21,016 nt of DNA from Nitrososphaeria archaeon (GTDB lineage: Archaea; Thermoproteota; Nitrososphaeria; Geothermarchaeales; JDFR-13): NCBI GenBank assembly GCA_027000765.1, contig JALTNJ010000100.1:1-21016 (forward strand). The letters run 5' to 3'. Below are positions 8,337 to 15,660 of this stretch, in pieces. Numbering within the stretch: the first letter of the stretch is position 1; each line of letters begins with the position of its first letter. A program made the position numbers and the translations under genes. The notes beneath the pieces are model-generated. The model did not search any database and was not told where the DNA came from. It saw only the letters and a program-made list of their open reading frames with translations.

Positions 8337-9484
8337 GCTATTGACCTCCATTTACTCATCTGCTTCCTACTATATAGATATTCAAGGGGTATATTCAATA
8401 TCTTCGCGATACTAGCCTCAATATCCATACGATCATTTACAGATAACACTGACATTTCATGAGCCCTAGTCATAGCATATGGATATCCTCCCCCGAGTAT
8501 AGACTGGAGGAGAACAGCCTTATGAACCACCTCTATAACTCCTTTATCGGATAATATCTTTGATGGAAACTCTATCCTAACGACGTTGGCAGGTCCTAGT
8601 TTCAAATAGAAACATGATATATCTAGGTCTGACTCTACTAGAATAGGGTTAATAACCTTGAATACAGGACTTCTCTCCCCGTTCTCCAATATTTGATTAA
8701 ATAAATGCTTGTCTTGGATATATGCGTCTCCAATATCATATCCCGCGTATTCTAGGGTTCTAGCGATGTCCCTTGCCCTTGTATAAAATACCCCTAGGGG
8801 AACAACTCCATGGGAGATGAGTTTGTCGAAGAACTCCTTCATCATATTGACTAGAGTCACCCTCTTATCTTTGGACCATTTGATAGTGTAGATGTAGTTC
8901 ATGGACTCATCCATCAACAAAACCTTGTGTTTACCAAAGAGTTTATCACTTAGTTTTAGGCCTACGTTAGTCTCATGGCTTTTTCCCTCTAGATCGGGAT
9001 CCATATCGTCTATTCTTCCTAGTAAAATTATTGGATGACTTCCAGATCCACCTTCATTTACACCATAGTTATAGTAGAAGTATCCTGTGTTGAAGATGAG
9101 GTAGTCGGCTAAGAAATGTGCACCACCCCTATGCCAACTCGAGTCATATGCCCCAATACCATATTCCCCTAGCCATTTATTGGCCTCCCTAATAGAATAT
9201 TCCTCAACTATATTGGAGACATCGGGTATCGAGTAGCTCCCCAGCTTCTCCACCGGCTTTAGAATAGGCGCCTTTAGACCATTGATAGATACCCTGGCTC
9301 CCTCCATCTCCTCATAATATATCTTTTCCAATTTCTTTATTCTAGAGACGTCCTTCTCCACAATAAATTCCTGTGAATATGAGAATATCATGTTTACGAT
9401 CTTGGCCTTAGTGAATAAAGGGTCTTCAAAATCCTTATTTATCTCTATAGGAAGACTTATCTTCCTAACCTTATTCTTATCCAT
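8333..9484 (-). CDS. nurA: DNA end-resection nuclease NurA
   Basis: This 383-residue 5'-3' nuclease works inside the HerA hexamer to make 3' single strands. Motif I is visible as GAYDSSW with Asp114, the expected metal ligand. Further conserved blocks are LLMDESM (Asp192), PLGVFYTRARDIAR, and the C-terminal GYPYAMTRAHEMS followed by an acidic helix, all in NurA order. Archaeal NurA proteins are about 300-450 residues, so the length fits. The start ATG at 9482-9484 has GGAGGTT upstream. It is the first gene of the repair operon and overlaps the HAS-barrel gene by four bases (ATGA). It is transcribed divergently from the DUF4097-like gene. Confidence 0.93.
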   Translation of the reverse strand: MDKNKVRKISLPIEINKDFEDPLFTKAKIVNMIFSYSQEFIVEKDVSRIKKLEKIYYEEMEGARVSINGLKAPILKPVEKLGSYSIPDVSNIVEEYSIREANKWLGEYGIGAYDSSWHRGGAHFLADYLIFNTGYFYYNYGVNEGGSGSHPIILLGRIDDMDPDLEGKSHETNVGLKLSDKLFGKHKVLLMDESMNYIYTIKWSKDKRVTLVNMMKEFFDKLISHGVVPLGVFYTRARDIARTLEYAGYDIGDAYIQDKHLFNQILENGERSPVFKVINPILVESDLDISCFYLKLGPANVVRIEFPSKILSDKGVIEVVHKAVLLQSILGGGYPYAMTRAHEMSVLSVNDRMDIEASIAKILNIPLEYLYSRKQMSKWRSIA

Positions 9485-9523
9485 AATACTGAACCTCCAT
9501 AATTAAATTAACGCTGATATCCC

Positions 9524-9531
9524 CATAAAGA
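9524..9531 (-). promoter_or_regulatory. possible TATA element of the nurA operon
   Basis: The minus strand reads CTTTATGG about 40 bases upstream of the nurA start. A start of transcription ~26 bases on would leave a short leader containing the GGAGGTT site. The AT-rich stretch at 9500-9510 is an alternative, too close to the start unless the transcript is leaderless. Confidence 0.3.
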
Positions 9532-9573
9532 TTCCCACATAAGTCTTGGAGATATGCATGCAGGTGGTTAACC

Positions 9574-9618
9574 TTTATTATTATCTGTCTTGCAATAATA
9601 GAATTTAGTGGTGGAGGT
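9574..9618 (+). promoter_or_regulatory. TATA element and ribosome binding site of the DUF4097-like gene
   Basis: TTTATTATTA at 9574-9583 is a good TATA candidate. Transcription would begin near 9605, just ahead of the strong ribosome binding site GGTGGAGGT at 9610-9618. That site is nine bases before the ATG at 9628. Confidence 0.5.
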
Positions 9619-9627
9619 ATTCTATAG

Positions 9628-10389
9628 ATGAGCAGTCGGTCACGGGTGTTTAGACACAAGTTCTACCCTAGGAAACCGTTTAAAGAGATATTTATCAAGG
9701 CTGACCTTGCTGAGCTTGTAGTGGAGCCTCATGACGAGGACTATCTTGATCTATCGGGGATGGTCCTGGGAGGCGCTGTTTCCGATGTGCTGCTGGATCA
9801 TGAAGAGGTTAACGGTACTCTACGTATAACAATTAGGAATAGAGAGGGGCATAGATTCTTCGATATAAAGGTGAAGATGCGGATACCAATTAATACTCTC
9901 CTCGACCTATTCGGAGCCTCCCTCGATATAGGTGACATCAGGGTCGACGGCCTCCCAGTTAAGAAGATGTATCTCTACACGGCGAATGGAGACATCATGA
10001 TCGGAGGCGTCTCAGCGGGTGAGGTGAAGCTTGAGAGCATTAACGGAGACATCTATGTCAGGGGAGGAGAGATAAAGAGCCTCCATATATCATCTACCAA
10101 CGGCGATGTTAGGATAGAGTCGCATGTAGAGGATTCTAGGATCAAGGCAGATGACATTAATGGGGAGATAAGGCTATTGATAACCGAGAACTCTAACGCC
10201 TTGATTGAGGCCTCGAGTGTAAATGGGTTGATAAAAGTCTATAATAAGGAGAAGCTGAAGATAAAGACTAGTGAAGAGCGTTTTCTACAGGGCCTGCTTG
10301 GAGAAGGCGGTTCTGACGTAATCCTAAATACAGTCAATGGGAATATAAGGATAGAGGTTCTAGCCGAGTCATTGCCTGAAGAGGCTTAG
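9628..10389 (+). CDS. DUF4097-like beta-strand repeat protein
   Basis: The 253-residue protein is built from a repeated beta-strand unit whose signature is Asn-Gly followed by a hydrophobic strand. Copies include TANGDIMI, SINGDIYV, STNGDVRI, DINGEIRL, SVNGLIKV and TVNGNIRI, with NG at residues 120, 139, 158, 178, 199 and 237. The spacing is 19-21 residues for the first five, and an insertion precedes the last. A related VNGTLRI copy occurs at 61-67. This pattern is typical of DUF4097 / adhesin-like beta-solenoid proteins. No signal peptide or membrane segment is seen, so it is probably cytoplasmic or membrane-peripheral. The start is ATG with a strong ribosome binding site. It is divergent from nurA, and its stop overlaps that of the flippase-like gene. 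The family call is good; the role is unknown. Confidence 0.82.
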   Translation: MSSRSRVFRHKFYPRKPFKEIFIKADLAELVVEPHDEDYLDLSGMVLGGAVSDVLLDHEEVNGTLRITIRNREGHRFFDIKVKMRIPINTLLDLFGASLDIGDIRVDGLPVKKMYLYTANGDIMIGGVSAGEVKLESINGDIYVRGGEIKSLHISSTNGDVRIESHVEDSRIKADDINGEIRLLITENSNALIEASSVNGLIKVYNKEKLKIKTSEERFLQGLLGEGGSDVILNTVNGNIRIEVLAESLPEEA

Positions 10390-11390
10390 GCAACGATATT
10401 ATATTTATCAAATACTCTATACACCAATACTATGGTTAGGATAAGGGGGAGATAATAAGACGATACCCTAAATGCTATTGGTAGAAGCCACGGTATCTTG
10501 TCGGAGAACTCCCTTCCAAATAATAATATGACTAGCTCAAATAAGCCTGAGCCGCTTATGGTTATTGGGAGACTGGATAACACCAGTGACATATGGAGGA
10601 CTATAATCGCCCCAAATATATCCATTGATATGCCGAGTGGATAGGCGAGTATCCATAGTGAGGCTCCTCCCAATAATGCGGTAGCTACCGTAGAGAGAAG
10701 AATGTTGAGGAATACCGTCTTCCTCCCAAGCCCTATATCAAGTCCCTTCTCAAACGATTGAAATGCCTTATCTGCCTCCATTATATATCTCTCTACCCTT
10801 TCATCACCAATTAAAAACCGTAGTTTATTTATGATCTTATCAACAAGTCTCTTCACAGCAGCCGTCCTATATACAAGTATAAAGTGAAATCCTGATACTG
10901 CTAGTGTAGCGGCGATCAGCACATAGACAATCGTGTTCAGAATATTGTTTATCACAAGATAGACGATGCCCAACATAACTATCCCTACGGCTACAACCAC
11001 CTCAGACAAAACCTCCAGATAACCCATGACCGAGGCCGTTCCAAGATCAATATCATGTTTCTTATTAAGTATGTATATTCTAAATGCTTCATCGCCTACG
11101 TAGGAGACTCCTATCAGGGAGAAAAACTCACTTGATATTCTTATTAATAAGGCTCTTGATAAAGGGATCTTCTCCCCCGTAAAAACCCTACAGATATAGT
11201 AGAACCTAATACCCTTTACCATGAGCTGGATCAAAACTATTGCGAATGATATTAGGATATACTTCCATATGCCTATTAACTCATTAGGGTCTACTGAGCC
11301 GATGAACATTATCGCGACTAGTATAAGGGTTACGACTATGAATGATTTTAATATGGCACCCTTATATTTAGCCGCGCCACTATAATTCAT
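10386..11390 (-). CDS. flippase-like / lysylphosphatidylglycerol synthase transmembrane family protein
   Basis: This 334-residue integral membrane protein has about eight hydrophobic segments (near 13-31, 42-59, 125-147, 150-174, 226-249, 258-276, 281-295 and 302-326). The conserved block RISSEFFSLIGVSYVGDEAFRI (split here as RISSEFFSLIG at 84-94 and VSYVGDEAFRI at 95-105) is the hallmark of the LPG_synthase_TM / UPF0104 family. In archaea these proteins are often linked to glycolipid or N-glycosylation steps (for example AglD-type contexts). The name's aminoacyl-transferase activity should not be assumed: the catalytic soluble domain of MprF is absent. Start ATG at 11388-11390. Its stop overlaps that of the beta-repeat gene (TTAG shared), and it is divergent from the CofE-like gene. 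Confidence 0.85.
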   Translation of the reverse strand: MNYSGAAKYKGAILKSFIVVTLILVAIMFIGSVDPNELIGIWKYILISFAIVLIQLMVKGIRFYYICRVFTGEKIPLSRALLIRISSEFFSLIGVSYVGDEAFRIYILNKKHDIDLGTASVMGYLEVLSEVVVAVGIVMLGIVYLVINNILNTIVYVLIAATLAVSGFHFILVYRTAAVKRLVDKIINKLRFLIGDERVERYIMEADKAFQSFEKGLDIGLGRKTVFLNILLSTVATALLGGASLWILAYPLGISMDIFGAIIVLHMSLVLSSLPITISGSGLFELVILLFGREFSDKIPWLLPIAFRVSSYYLPLILTIVLVYRVFDKYNIVA

Positions 11391-11404
11391 CTTGATTGAC
11401 CCCG

Positions 11405-11432
11405 TTAAATAAACAAATTATATTTCCGGGTG
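11405..11432 (+). promoter_or_regulatory. promoter region and ribosome binding site of the CofE-like gene
   Basis: TTAAATAAAC at 11405-11414 is the best TATA candidate between the two divergent starts. GGGTG at 11428-11432 sits six bases before the ATG at 11439 and favours that start over the GTG at 11430, which lies inside the site. Confidence 0.4.
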
Positions 11433-11438
11433 TTAAAT

Positions 11439-12215
11439 ATGAAGATAATTCCACTGAGGATAAACCGGGTATTATCCCCTGGAGACGATGTTATCAAGGC
11501 TATTGTAGATGCCTTCGAGGAACATAATATAGATCCCTCCACCGGGGATATACTAGCTGTATCCGTTAAGGTCGTCTCAATTACAATGGGATATATTGTG
11601 AAGCTGAGTGAGGTGGAGCCATCTAAAGAGGCTATGAACTTAGCCCATAGATATGGTATTCGTCCTGAGCTTGCCGAGTTGATAATTAGACAGGGGGCTA
11701 TTGTAATTGGAGGTGTTGAAGGAGCCTTGGCGACGATTTCCAAGGGGTTCTTGGTGGGTAATGCGGGTATCGATAGGAAGAATGTGGGTGAGGGATATGT
11801 GGCTGTCTGGCCTGATGACCCCGATTCCATAGCCAAGTGGATTAGAGACAAGTTAAATGAGGTATATGGAGTGGATATAGGCGTCCTACTAGTCGATAGT
11901 AGAGTGCTTCCGCTGAGAAAAGGTACAGTCGGGTTTGCTTTAGGCGCCTCGGGCATAATGCCCATAAGGGATTATAGGCATACAAAGGATCTATTCGGGT
12001 ATGAGATACGCTTTACCCATCAGAATATTCTGGATGAACTTGCTTCAGCCGCCCATCTATATATGGGGGAGGGGCGTGAAATGATTCCTTTCGTATATCT
12101 AAAGGATGCGCCAATTGAATTATGTAGGGACTGTACTTCAACGGAGGCAAATGTAGACATTGATGAATGCCTGTATTTAAAGCAGTTGAAGAGGTTATTG
12201 GATGCCGATGACTGA
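11439..12215 (+). CDS. cofE: CofE-family coenzyme F420-0:L-glutamate ligase-like protein
   Basis: The 258-residue protein follows the CofE fold pattern: GDILAVSVKVVSITMG (about 36-51), VEPSKEA, the GFLVGNAGIDRKN segment (about 103-115), WPDDPDSIA (124-132), a VDSRVLPLRKGTVGFALGASG block, RDYRHTKDLFG, and a helix DELASAAHLYMGEG. CofE adds glutamates to F420-0 using GTP. However, in this window nothing else of F420 biosynthesis is present, and the usual D-T-x-G-R-P motif reads DSRVLPLR. A related ligase with another substrate is therefore possible. The C-terminal tail carries three cysteines (229, 232, 244, including CxxC), which may bind metal. The start is chosen from the GGGTG site. The family is firm, the substrate uncertain. 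Confidence 0.82.
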   Translation: MKIIPLRINRVLSPGDDVIKAIVDAFEEHNIDPSTGDILAVSVKVVSITMGYIVKLSEVEPSKEAMNLAHRYGIRPELAELIIRQGAIVIGGVEGALATISKGFLVGNAGIDRKNVGEGYVAVWPDDPDSIAKWIRDKLNEVYGVDIGVLLVDSRVLPLRKGTVGFALGASGIMPIRDYRHTKDLFGYEIRFTHQNILDELASAAHLYMGEGREMIPFVYLKDAPIELCRDCTSTEANVDIDECLYLKQLKRLLDADD

Positions 12216-12231
12216 AATACCCAAAATTACT

Positions 12232-12273
12232 TTTTAATATCTATACACCACAGTTTATATTTTTGGAAGGTGA
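12232..12273 (+). promoter_or_regulatory. promoter region and ribosome binding site of the DUF151 gene
   Basis: Two TATA-like stretches occur, TTTTTAATATC near 12232-12242 and TTTATATTTTT near 12254-12264. GGAAGGTGA at 12265-12273 is a strong ribosome binding site. It lies at correct distance from an ACG codon at 12280 but has no ATG, GTG or TTG in frame after it. The first TATA with a start near 12262 would place the site in the leader. Confidence 0.4.
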
Positions 12274-12279
12274 GTAGGC

Positions 12280-12831
12280 ACGACAAAGGATAAACTACTT
12301 GTAGAGGATTATTCAATAAAGTTCATAACGACTAGGAACGGTAGGTTCCTCGAGAATATAGTCTTGGAACTCTATTTGGAGGACGGTAGGATATTCAGGA
12401 TGGGCGGCATATCCCTAGATATCGCTGCGGAGATAAGGAAATATCTAGCCAAGTCTGGCGGGAGCCGGAGGAGGTTCGCGGGTGACCTGATTAATAGGAA
12501 TGACCCTAGATTTACGATAATCGATATGCTTATAGACTTCCCCGATATAGAGAAAGTCCTACACGAATCCATTAGGGAAGTGGTTATAGACTATTTTGAC
12601 CCCAATTACAACATATACGGTGCGAGTATCATCTTGGATGACGCATATACAATTGCTAAGAAGAGGGTCATGATGATACCGAGCCATGCAATTTTACTTG
12701 CCTTGATAGCCAATAGAAAGGTGTTTGTGGCTAAGGAGCTTGTGGACGACCAGATGCTGAGTGAGGATGAGCTAGATAAGATGACGGAGCCCTACGATGA
12801 TTTAGATGAGTGGGATGAGGAAGAGTTCTAG
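12280..12831 (+). CDS. bifunctional nuclease (DUF151) family protein, start codon apparently ACG
   Basis: The frame is open from the TGA at 12271-12273 to TAG at 12829-12831. The DUF151 pattern is clear: a strand-rich N-terminus ending IVLELYLEDGRIFRMGGIS, a helix IAAEIRKYLA, then YGASIILDD..IAKKRVMMIPSHAILLALIANRKVFVAKEL, where family members have a 'RPSDAIALA' motif (here IPSHAILLA). Plant and bacterial members have been reported to be nucleases; the archaeal role is unknown. An acidic tail (DDLDEWDEEEF) ends the protein. The first ordinary start is TTG at 12364, inside the domain and without a good ribosome binding site. The domain sequence continues upstream to about 12280, where ACG sits six bases after GGAAGGTGA. 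I place the start there (183 residues), with moderate confidence. It overlaps the convergent phosphatase gene by four bases (CTAG). Confidence 0.75.
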   Translation, partial: TTKDKLLVEDYSIKFITTRNGRFLENIVLELYLEDGRIFRMGGISLDIAAEIRKYLAKSGGSRRRFAGDLINRNDPRFTIIDMLIDFPDIEKVLHESIREVVIDYFDPNYNIYGASIILDDAYTIAKKRVMMIPSHAILLALIANRKVFVAKELVDDQMLSEDELDKMTEPYDDLDEWDEEEF

Positions 12832-13622
12832 GGATAGCCTAGTAAATCGCTTATCCTCTCCATGAGATGGCTCGTCGCCGCAAATACAACGGATATACCC
12901 CCGACTTTCGTCAATATAACTTCTCTAGACCCATTCTGCAGGACATGCGTCTTTCCCCCCGCTTCTTTTGTGATGAGATATGCAGCGGCTATATCGAATA
13001 CCCTCAACGCTCCTCTGACATCGATATAGGCATCTATTTTACCAGATGCTACGTAGCATCCTTCTAAGGCTGCGGATCCAAAATGTCTAGAGTAGGGGAT
13101 ATATGGCAGGATATTCAGCCCAATATACTTACCTGGGAATGCCCTGTTTATATTCACAGAGAAGTGTGCATCCACAGTGTTTCTAGTCGGTTTTACACGT
13201 ATTCTACTATTATTTAGATAAGCTCCTTCTCCCCTCACAGCCCAATATATCTCCTCTCTAAACAAGTCTCTCACGAGACCAGCGAAAACATGAGATAGAG
13301 AGTCCTCCTCAGCCAATGCAAGTGAGATTGAACTGAAGGGTATCCCCCTAGAAAAGTTGCTGGTTCCATCTATCGGGTCTAGAACAAGTATAGGCTTTTC
13401 CTTCCCATTATAGTCATCAAATCCTTCTTCAGCGACTACCATAAGCTTTAGATGTTCCCTAACTAGGTAGTCTTTGGCTGCATATGCAGATGCCAGATCC
13501 ACTTTATGACCAAGTTCCTTAGGAGGTATCTTCCCCTGAAACCTCTCGTATGTACTCCAAATAGCCTGATACATCTCCTCACTTAATTCCCTTAGGATCG
13601 ATATATAATCCATGTTCTCCAT
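12828..13622 (-). CDS. inositol monophosphatase family phosphatase (archaeal IMPase/FBPase type)
   Basis: This 264-residue Mg-dependent, lithium-sensitive-type sugar phosphatase has metal-site motifs VVAEEGF (Glu65, Glu66), LDPIDGTSNFSRGIPF (Asp82, Asp85, Gly86, Thr87) and the distal VFDIAAAYLITKEAGG (Asp210). The usual Trp before that Asp is Val-Phe here. Archaeal members act on inositol-1-phosphate, fructose-1,6-bisphosphate or both, and sequence alone does not separate these. The ATG at 13620-13622 lies ~30 bases from a TATA-like stretch, suggesting a leaderless transcript. A second ATG at 13611-13613 is possible. It converges on the DUF151 gene and is divergent from the cupin. Confidence 0.9.
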   Translation of the reverse strand: MENMDYISILRELSEEMYQAIWSTYERFQGKIPPKELGHKVDLASAYAAKDYLVREHLKLMVVAEEGFDDYNGKEKPILVLDPIDGTSNFSRGIPFSSISLALAEEDSLSHVFAGLVRDLFREEIYWAVRGEGAYLNNSRIRVKPTRNTVDAHFSVNINRAFPGKYIGLNILPYIPYSRHFGSAALEGCYVASGKIDAYIDVRGALRVFDIAAAYLITKEAGGKTHVLQNGSREVILTKVGGISVVFAATSHLMERISDLLGYP

Positions 13623-13647
13623 AGTATAACACTTCCCTATTAAGGCC

Positions 13648-13658
13648 TTATAATTATA
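13648..13658 (-). promoter_or_regulatory. TATA element of the inositol monophosphatase gene
   Basis: The minus strand reads TATAATTATAA about 26-36 bases upstream of the ATG at 13622. This spacing is right for transcription starting at or next to the start codon, a leaderless arrangement common in Thermoproteota. Confidence 0.5.
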
Positions 13659-13670
13659 GTTGACCCAATC

Positions 13671-13714
13671 TAATTTTTAATTTTGGAGTTATACATACGA
13701 AGAAGCCTGAGGTG
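13671..13714 (+). promoter_or_regulatory. TATA element and ribosome binding site of the cupin gene
   Basis: TAATTTTTAATTTT at 13671-13684 is TATA-like, with transcription expected near 13703. GAGGTG at 13709-13714 is a good ribosome binding site seven bases before the ATG at 13722. This argues against the upstream TTG at 13683. Confidence 0.5.
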
Positions 13715-13721
13715 TTTAGAT

Positions 13722-14090
13722 ATGATAATTAAACATATTAGGGATATTCCTATCGACCCTATGGACGTGGCGACTGACACCGACATTCAGTGGCTTATCT
13801 CCCCGGTGGATGGTGAGGAGAAGATAGGTGTAAGGAGATTCATAATTAGAGCTGGTGGAAGTATTCCTCCCCATAGACATAAGGAGCTCTATCATATACA
13901 ATATGTAATTAAGGGAAGGTATAAGGTTGGCGCGGGGGAGAAGGAGTATGATGTTGAACCTGGCTCAGTGATATACATCCCCCCAAGGGAAGTACACTGG
14001 TATAGAAATGAGTCTAATGAGGATGTGGAGTTTCTCTGTATAATCCCTCTCGATGTAGATGGATCTACAGAGGTGGTAGAGGAGGATTAG
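13722..14090 (+). CDS. small single-domain cupin
   Basis: This 122-residue one-domain cupin has motif 1 as GGSIPPHRHKELYH with His51, His53 and His58, ending at Gly65. Motif 2 is PGSVIYIPPREVHWYRN with His92. In the classical pattern the position of His58 is Glu, so the metal site may be four-histidine, as I recall for the Thermotoga cupin TM1459. The protein is probably metal-binding with a small-molecule substrate that cannot be named. The start is taken from the GAGGTG site; a TTG at 13683 would add 13 residues. It converges on the aminotransferase gene with a 9-base gap. Confidence 0.88.
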   Translation: MIIKHIRDIPIDPMDVATDTDIQWLISPVDGEEKIGVRRFIIRAGGSIPPHRHKELYHIQYVIKGRYKVGAGEKEYDVEPGSVIYIPPREVHWYRNESNEDVEFLCIIPLDVDGSTEVVEED

Positions 14091-14099
14091 GTGGAAGGC

Positions 14100-15443
14100 T
14101 TAATCCTCCACCTCTGCATCCGCGATCTTAAGAGCCTCGTCCAAAGCATCTATTCCATAGTCTATATCCTCTTCAGTCACGATCAGAGGCGGGGCGATTA
14201 CGAAGTGGGACAGCCAGTTTAATGACATTAATACCCCTCTCTTCCTCATCTCAGCAGCGATTCTGCTGGTCATCAATGTCTTTCCAGTAAGCTTATCCTC
14301 CCTAGTATTGAATCTCTTCTTAGTCCTTCTATTCTTTACTATCTCAACCGCCCAGAAGAGCCCGAGGCCTCTTACATCGCCAATAGACTTATGTCTTTCC
14401 TTAAGCTCCTCAAGCCTCTTACCAAGATATTCTCCGACCTTAGCAGCGTTTTCAATGACCCTATTCTCCCTATATTCTTCTATAGCAGCTTTTAAAGCCG
14501 CCATCGACACAGTGTGGTATGCGAAGGTATGGCCTATTGCGAGGAACTGGTCTCTAAAATGTTTATCTATATCCCTGTCAACAGCGGTTATCCCCAGTGG
14601 TATATAACTTGACGTCGCTCCCTTGGCTGTAGTCATTATATCGGGGGCTATATCCCAGTGTTCAAATGCAAACCATTTACCCGTTCTCCCCCAGCCAGAC
14701 ATGACCTCATCGAGTATAAGTAGGACATTATATTCATCAGCTATTTTACGTAGACGATGATAATATTCTTTTGGAGGAACTATTATGCCATTTGTCCCAG
14801 TAACTGTCTCCATAAAGATAGCCGCTATATTTCCCTCGTTCTCAAGAATATACTCGAGGTATTCAATGCATTTTAATCCACATGTATCAGGCCCCACTTC
14901 TCCAAACGGGCATCTATAGCAATATGGGTCTGGGGCAAATACAGTGCCCCTAACATTAGTATGATACTCCACAGCCATTCTACGTGGATCACCAGTTATT
15001 GACAATGCACCCGGTGTATTACCATGGTATGACCAGTATCTAGAGACTATCTTATAAGAAGGGAATTTATAGGATCTCGCTATCTTCATAGCATCTTCAT
15101 TTGCCTCACTTCCACTACTCGAGAAAACATATTTAGTCAGCTTAGGAGGAAGGATTTTAGATAGTTCTTCAGCCGCCTCAGCCCTAATCTCAGTGGCATA
15201 TCCAGGCCCCAAATAAGGTAGTTTCTCTAATTGTTCCCTAATAGCCTCTATTATCCTCTTATTACCATATCCAAGGTTTACACATACCAATTGAGAGGAG
15301 AAATCGAGGTATTTACCACCGTCTTTGGAAAATAAATATGCTCCTTCACCGTGTGTAATATGCAGTGGTGATTTCCAATCCTTTTGATGCCTCCATGTGC
15401 CAAACAAATGCTCCACTACTTTATCCACTACCCAGTCCTTCAT
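14100..15443 (-). CDS. class III PLP-dependent aminotransferase
   Basis: This 447-residue fold-type I aminotransferase has GSEANEDAMK (111-120), YWSYHGNTPGALSITGDPRR (136-155), LILDEVMSGWGRTG (Asp245, which pairs with the PLP ring nitrogen) and the Schiff-base lysine in TTAKGATSSYIPLG (Lys274). It resembles taurine/beta-alanine/4-aminobutyrate:pyruvate or 2-oxoglutarate enzymes more than acetylornithine ones, and the substrate is uncertain. A Cys-containing insert (Cys175, 178, 188, 192: CYRC...C...C) is found in several relatives. ATG at 15441-15443 with GGTGAT upstream. It stands alone, with no linked pathway gene besides the convergent cupin. Confidence 0.92.
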   Translation of the reverse strand: MKDWVVDKVVEHLFGTWRHQKDWKSPLHITHGEGAYLFSKDGGKYLDFSSQLVCVNLGYGNKRIIEAIREQLEKLPYLGPGYATEIRAEAAEELSKILPPKLTKYVFSSSGSEANEDAMKIARSYKFPSYKIVSRYWSYHGNTPGALSITGDPRRMAVEYHTNVRGTVFAPDPYCYRCPFGEVGPDTCGLKCIEYLEYILENEGNIAAIFMETVTGTNGIIVPPKEYYHRLRKIADEYNVLLILDEVMSGWGRTGKWFAFEHWDIAPDIMTTAKGATSSYIPLGITAVDRDIDKHFRDQFLAIGHTFAYHTVSMAALKAAIEEYRENRVIENAAKVGEYLGKRLEELKERHKSIGDVRGLGLFWAVEIVKNRRTKKRFNTREDKLTGKTLMTSRIAAEMRKRGVLMSLNWLSHFVIAPPLIVTEEDIDYGIDALDEALKIADAEVED

Positions 15444-15448
15444 GGAAT

Positions 15449-15482
15449 ATCACCTAAATATAGAATAGTTTAAATATATAAT
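15449..15482 (-). promoter_or_regulatory. promoter and ribosome binding site of the aminotransferase gene
   Basis: The minus strand shows ATATATTTAAAC (15471-15482), TATA-like, then GGTGAT (15449-15454) five bases before the ATG. A further AT-rich element near 15496-15512 would give a longer leader and may be the true TATA. Confidence 0.4.
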
Positions 15483-15563
15483 GTTCAACTCAACCATAAA
15501 TAATTAAAATAATATTCTAGTATAAAACGAATCTCCAAACTCCATTCTCATCTATTTAAGTAT

Positions 15564-15622
15564 CTCTGTGGAGAGGGGAAAACTCTCGTATATTATCCTT
15601 GTGGAACATTAGATTAAAAAGG
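15564..15622 (+). promoter_or_regulatory. upstream region of lipB with TATA-like elements and a small stem
   Basis: The 217-base gap before lipB holds no gene I can see. GATTAAAAAGG at 15612-15622 is a plausible TATA for lipB, with transcription near 15641, followed by GGAGAGAT before the ATG. Further up, GAGAG (15571-15575) pairs with CTCTC (15583-15587) and also with CTCT at 15564-15567, giving two alternative short stems. Another TATA-like stretch, ATTTAAGTA, lies at 15553-15561. The stems are weak. Confidence 0.35.
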
Positions 15623-15660
15623 TTTTTAGAGTAATATTTTTCATCGGAGAGATGTAGAGG

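Noticed and set aside
7695..8351. The HAS-barrel gene as a broken N-terminal piece of herA
   Set aside because: The adjacent herA has its own complete barrel, the gene has its own good ribosome binding site and coupled start and stop, and its C-terminal half does not resemble HerA.
9477..9659. 60-residue minus-strand frame upstream of nurA
   Set aside because: It overlaps the nurA start and the DUF4097-like gene start, has no ribosome binding site and no recognisable pattern. The region is better explained as a divergent promoter.
11405..11965. 186-residue open frame on the minus strand opposite the CofE-like gene
   Set aside because: The translation is Ser/Pro/Thr-rich with no family pattern, and the plus-strand CofE fold is unmistakable. 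It is an antisense shadow.
15564..15587. Alternative short stems (CTCT/AGAG and GAGAG/CTCTC) upstream of lipB as an attenuator or riboswitch
   Set aside because: The stems are only 4-5 bp, lie upstream of the likely transcription start, and no T-run or aptamer-like structure follows.
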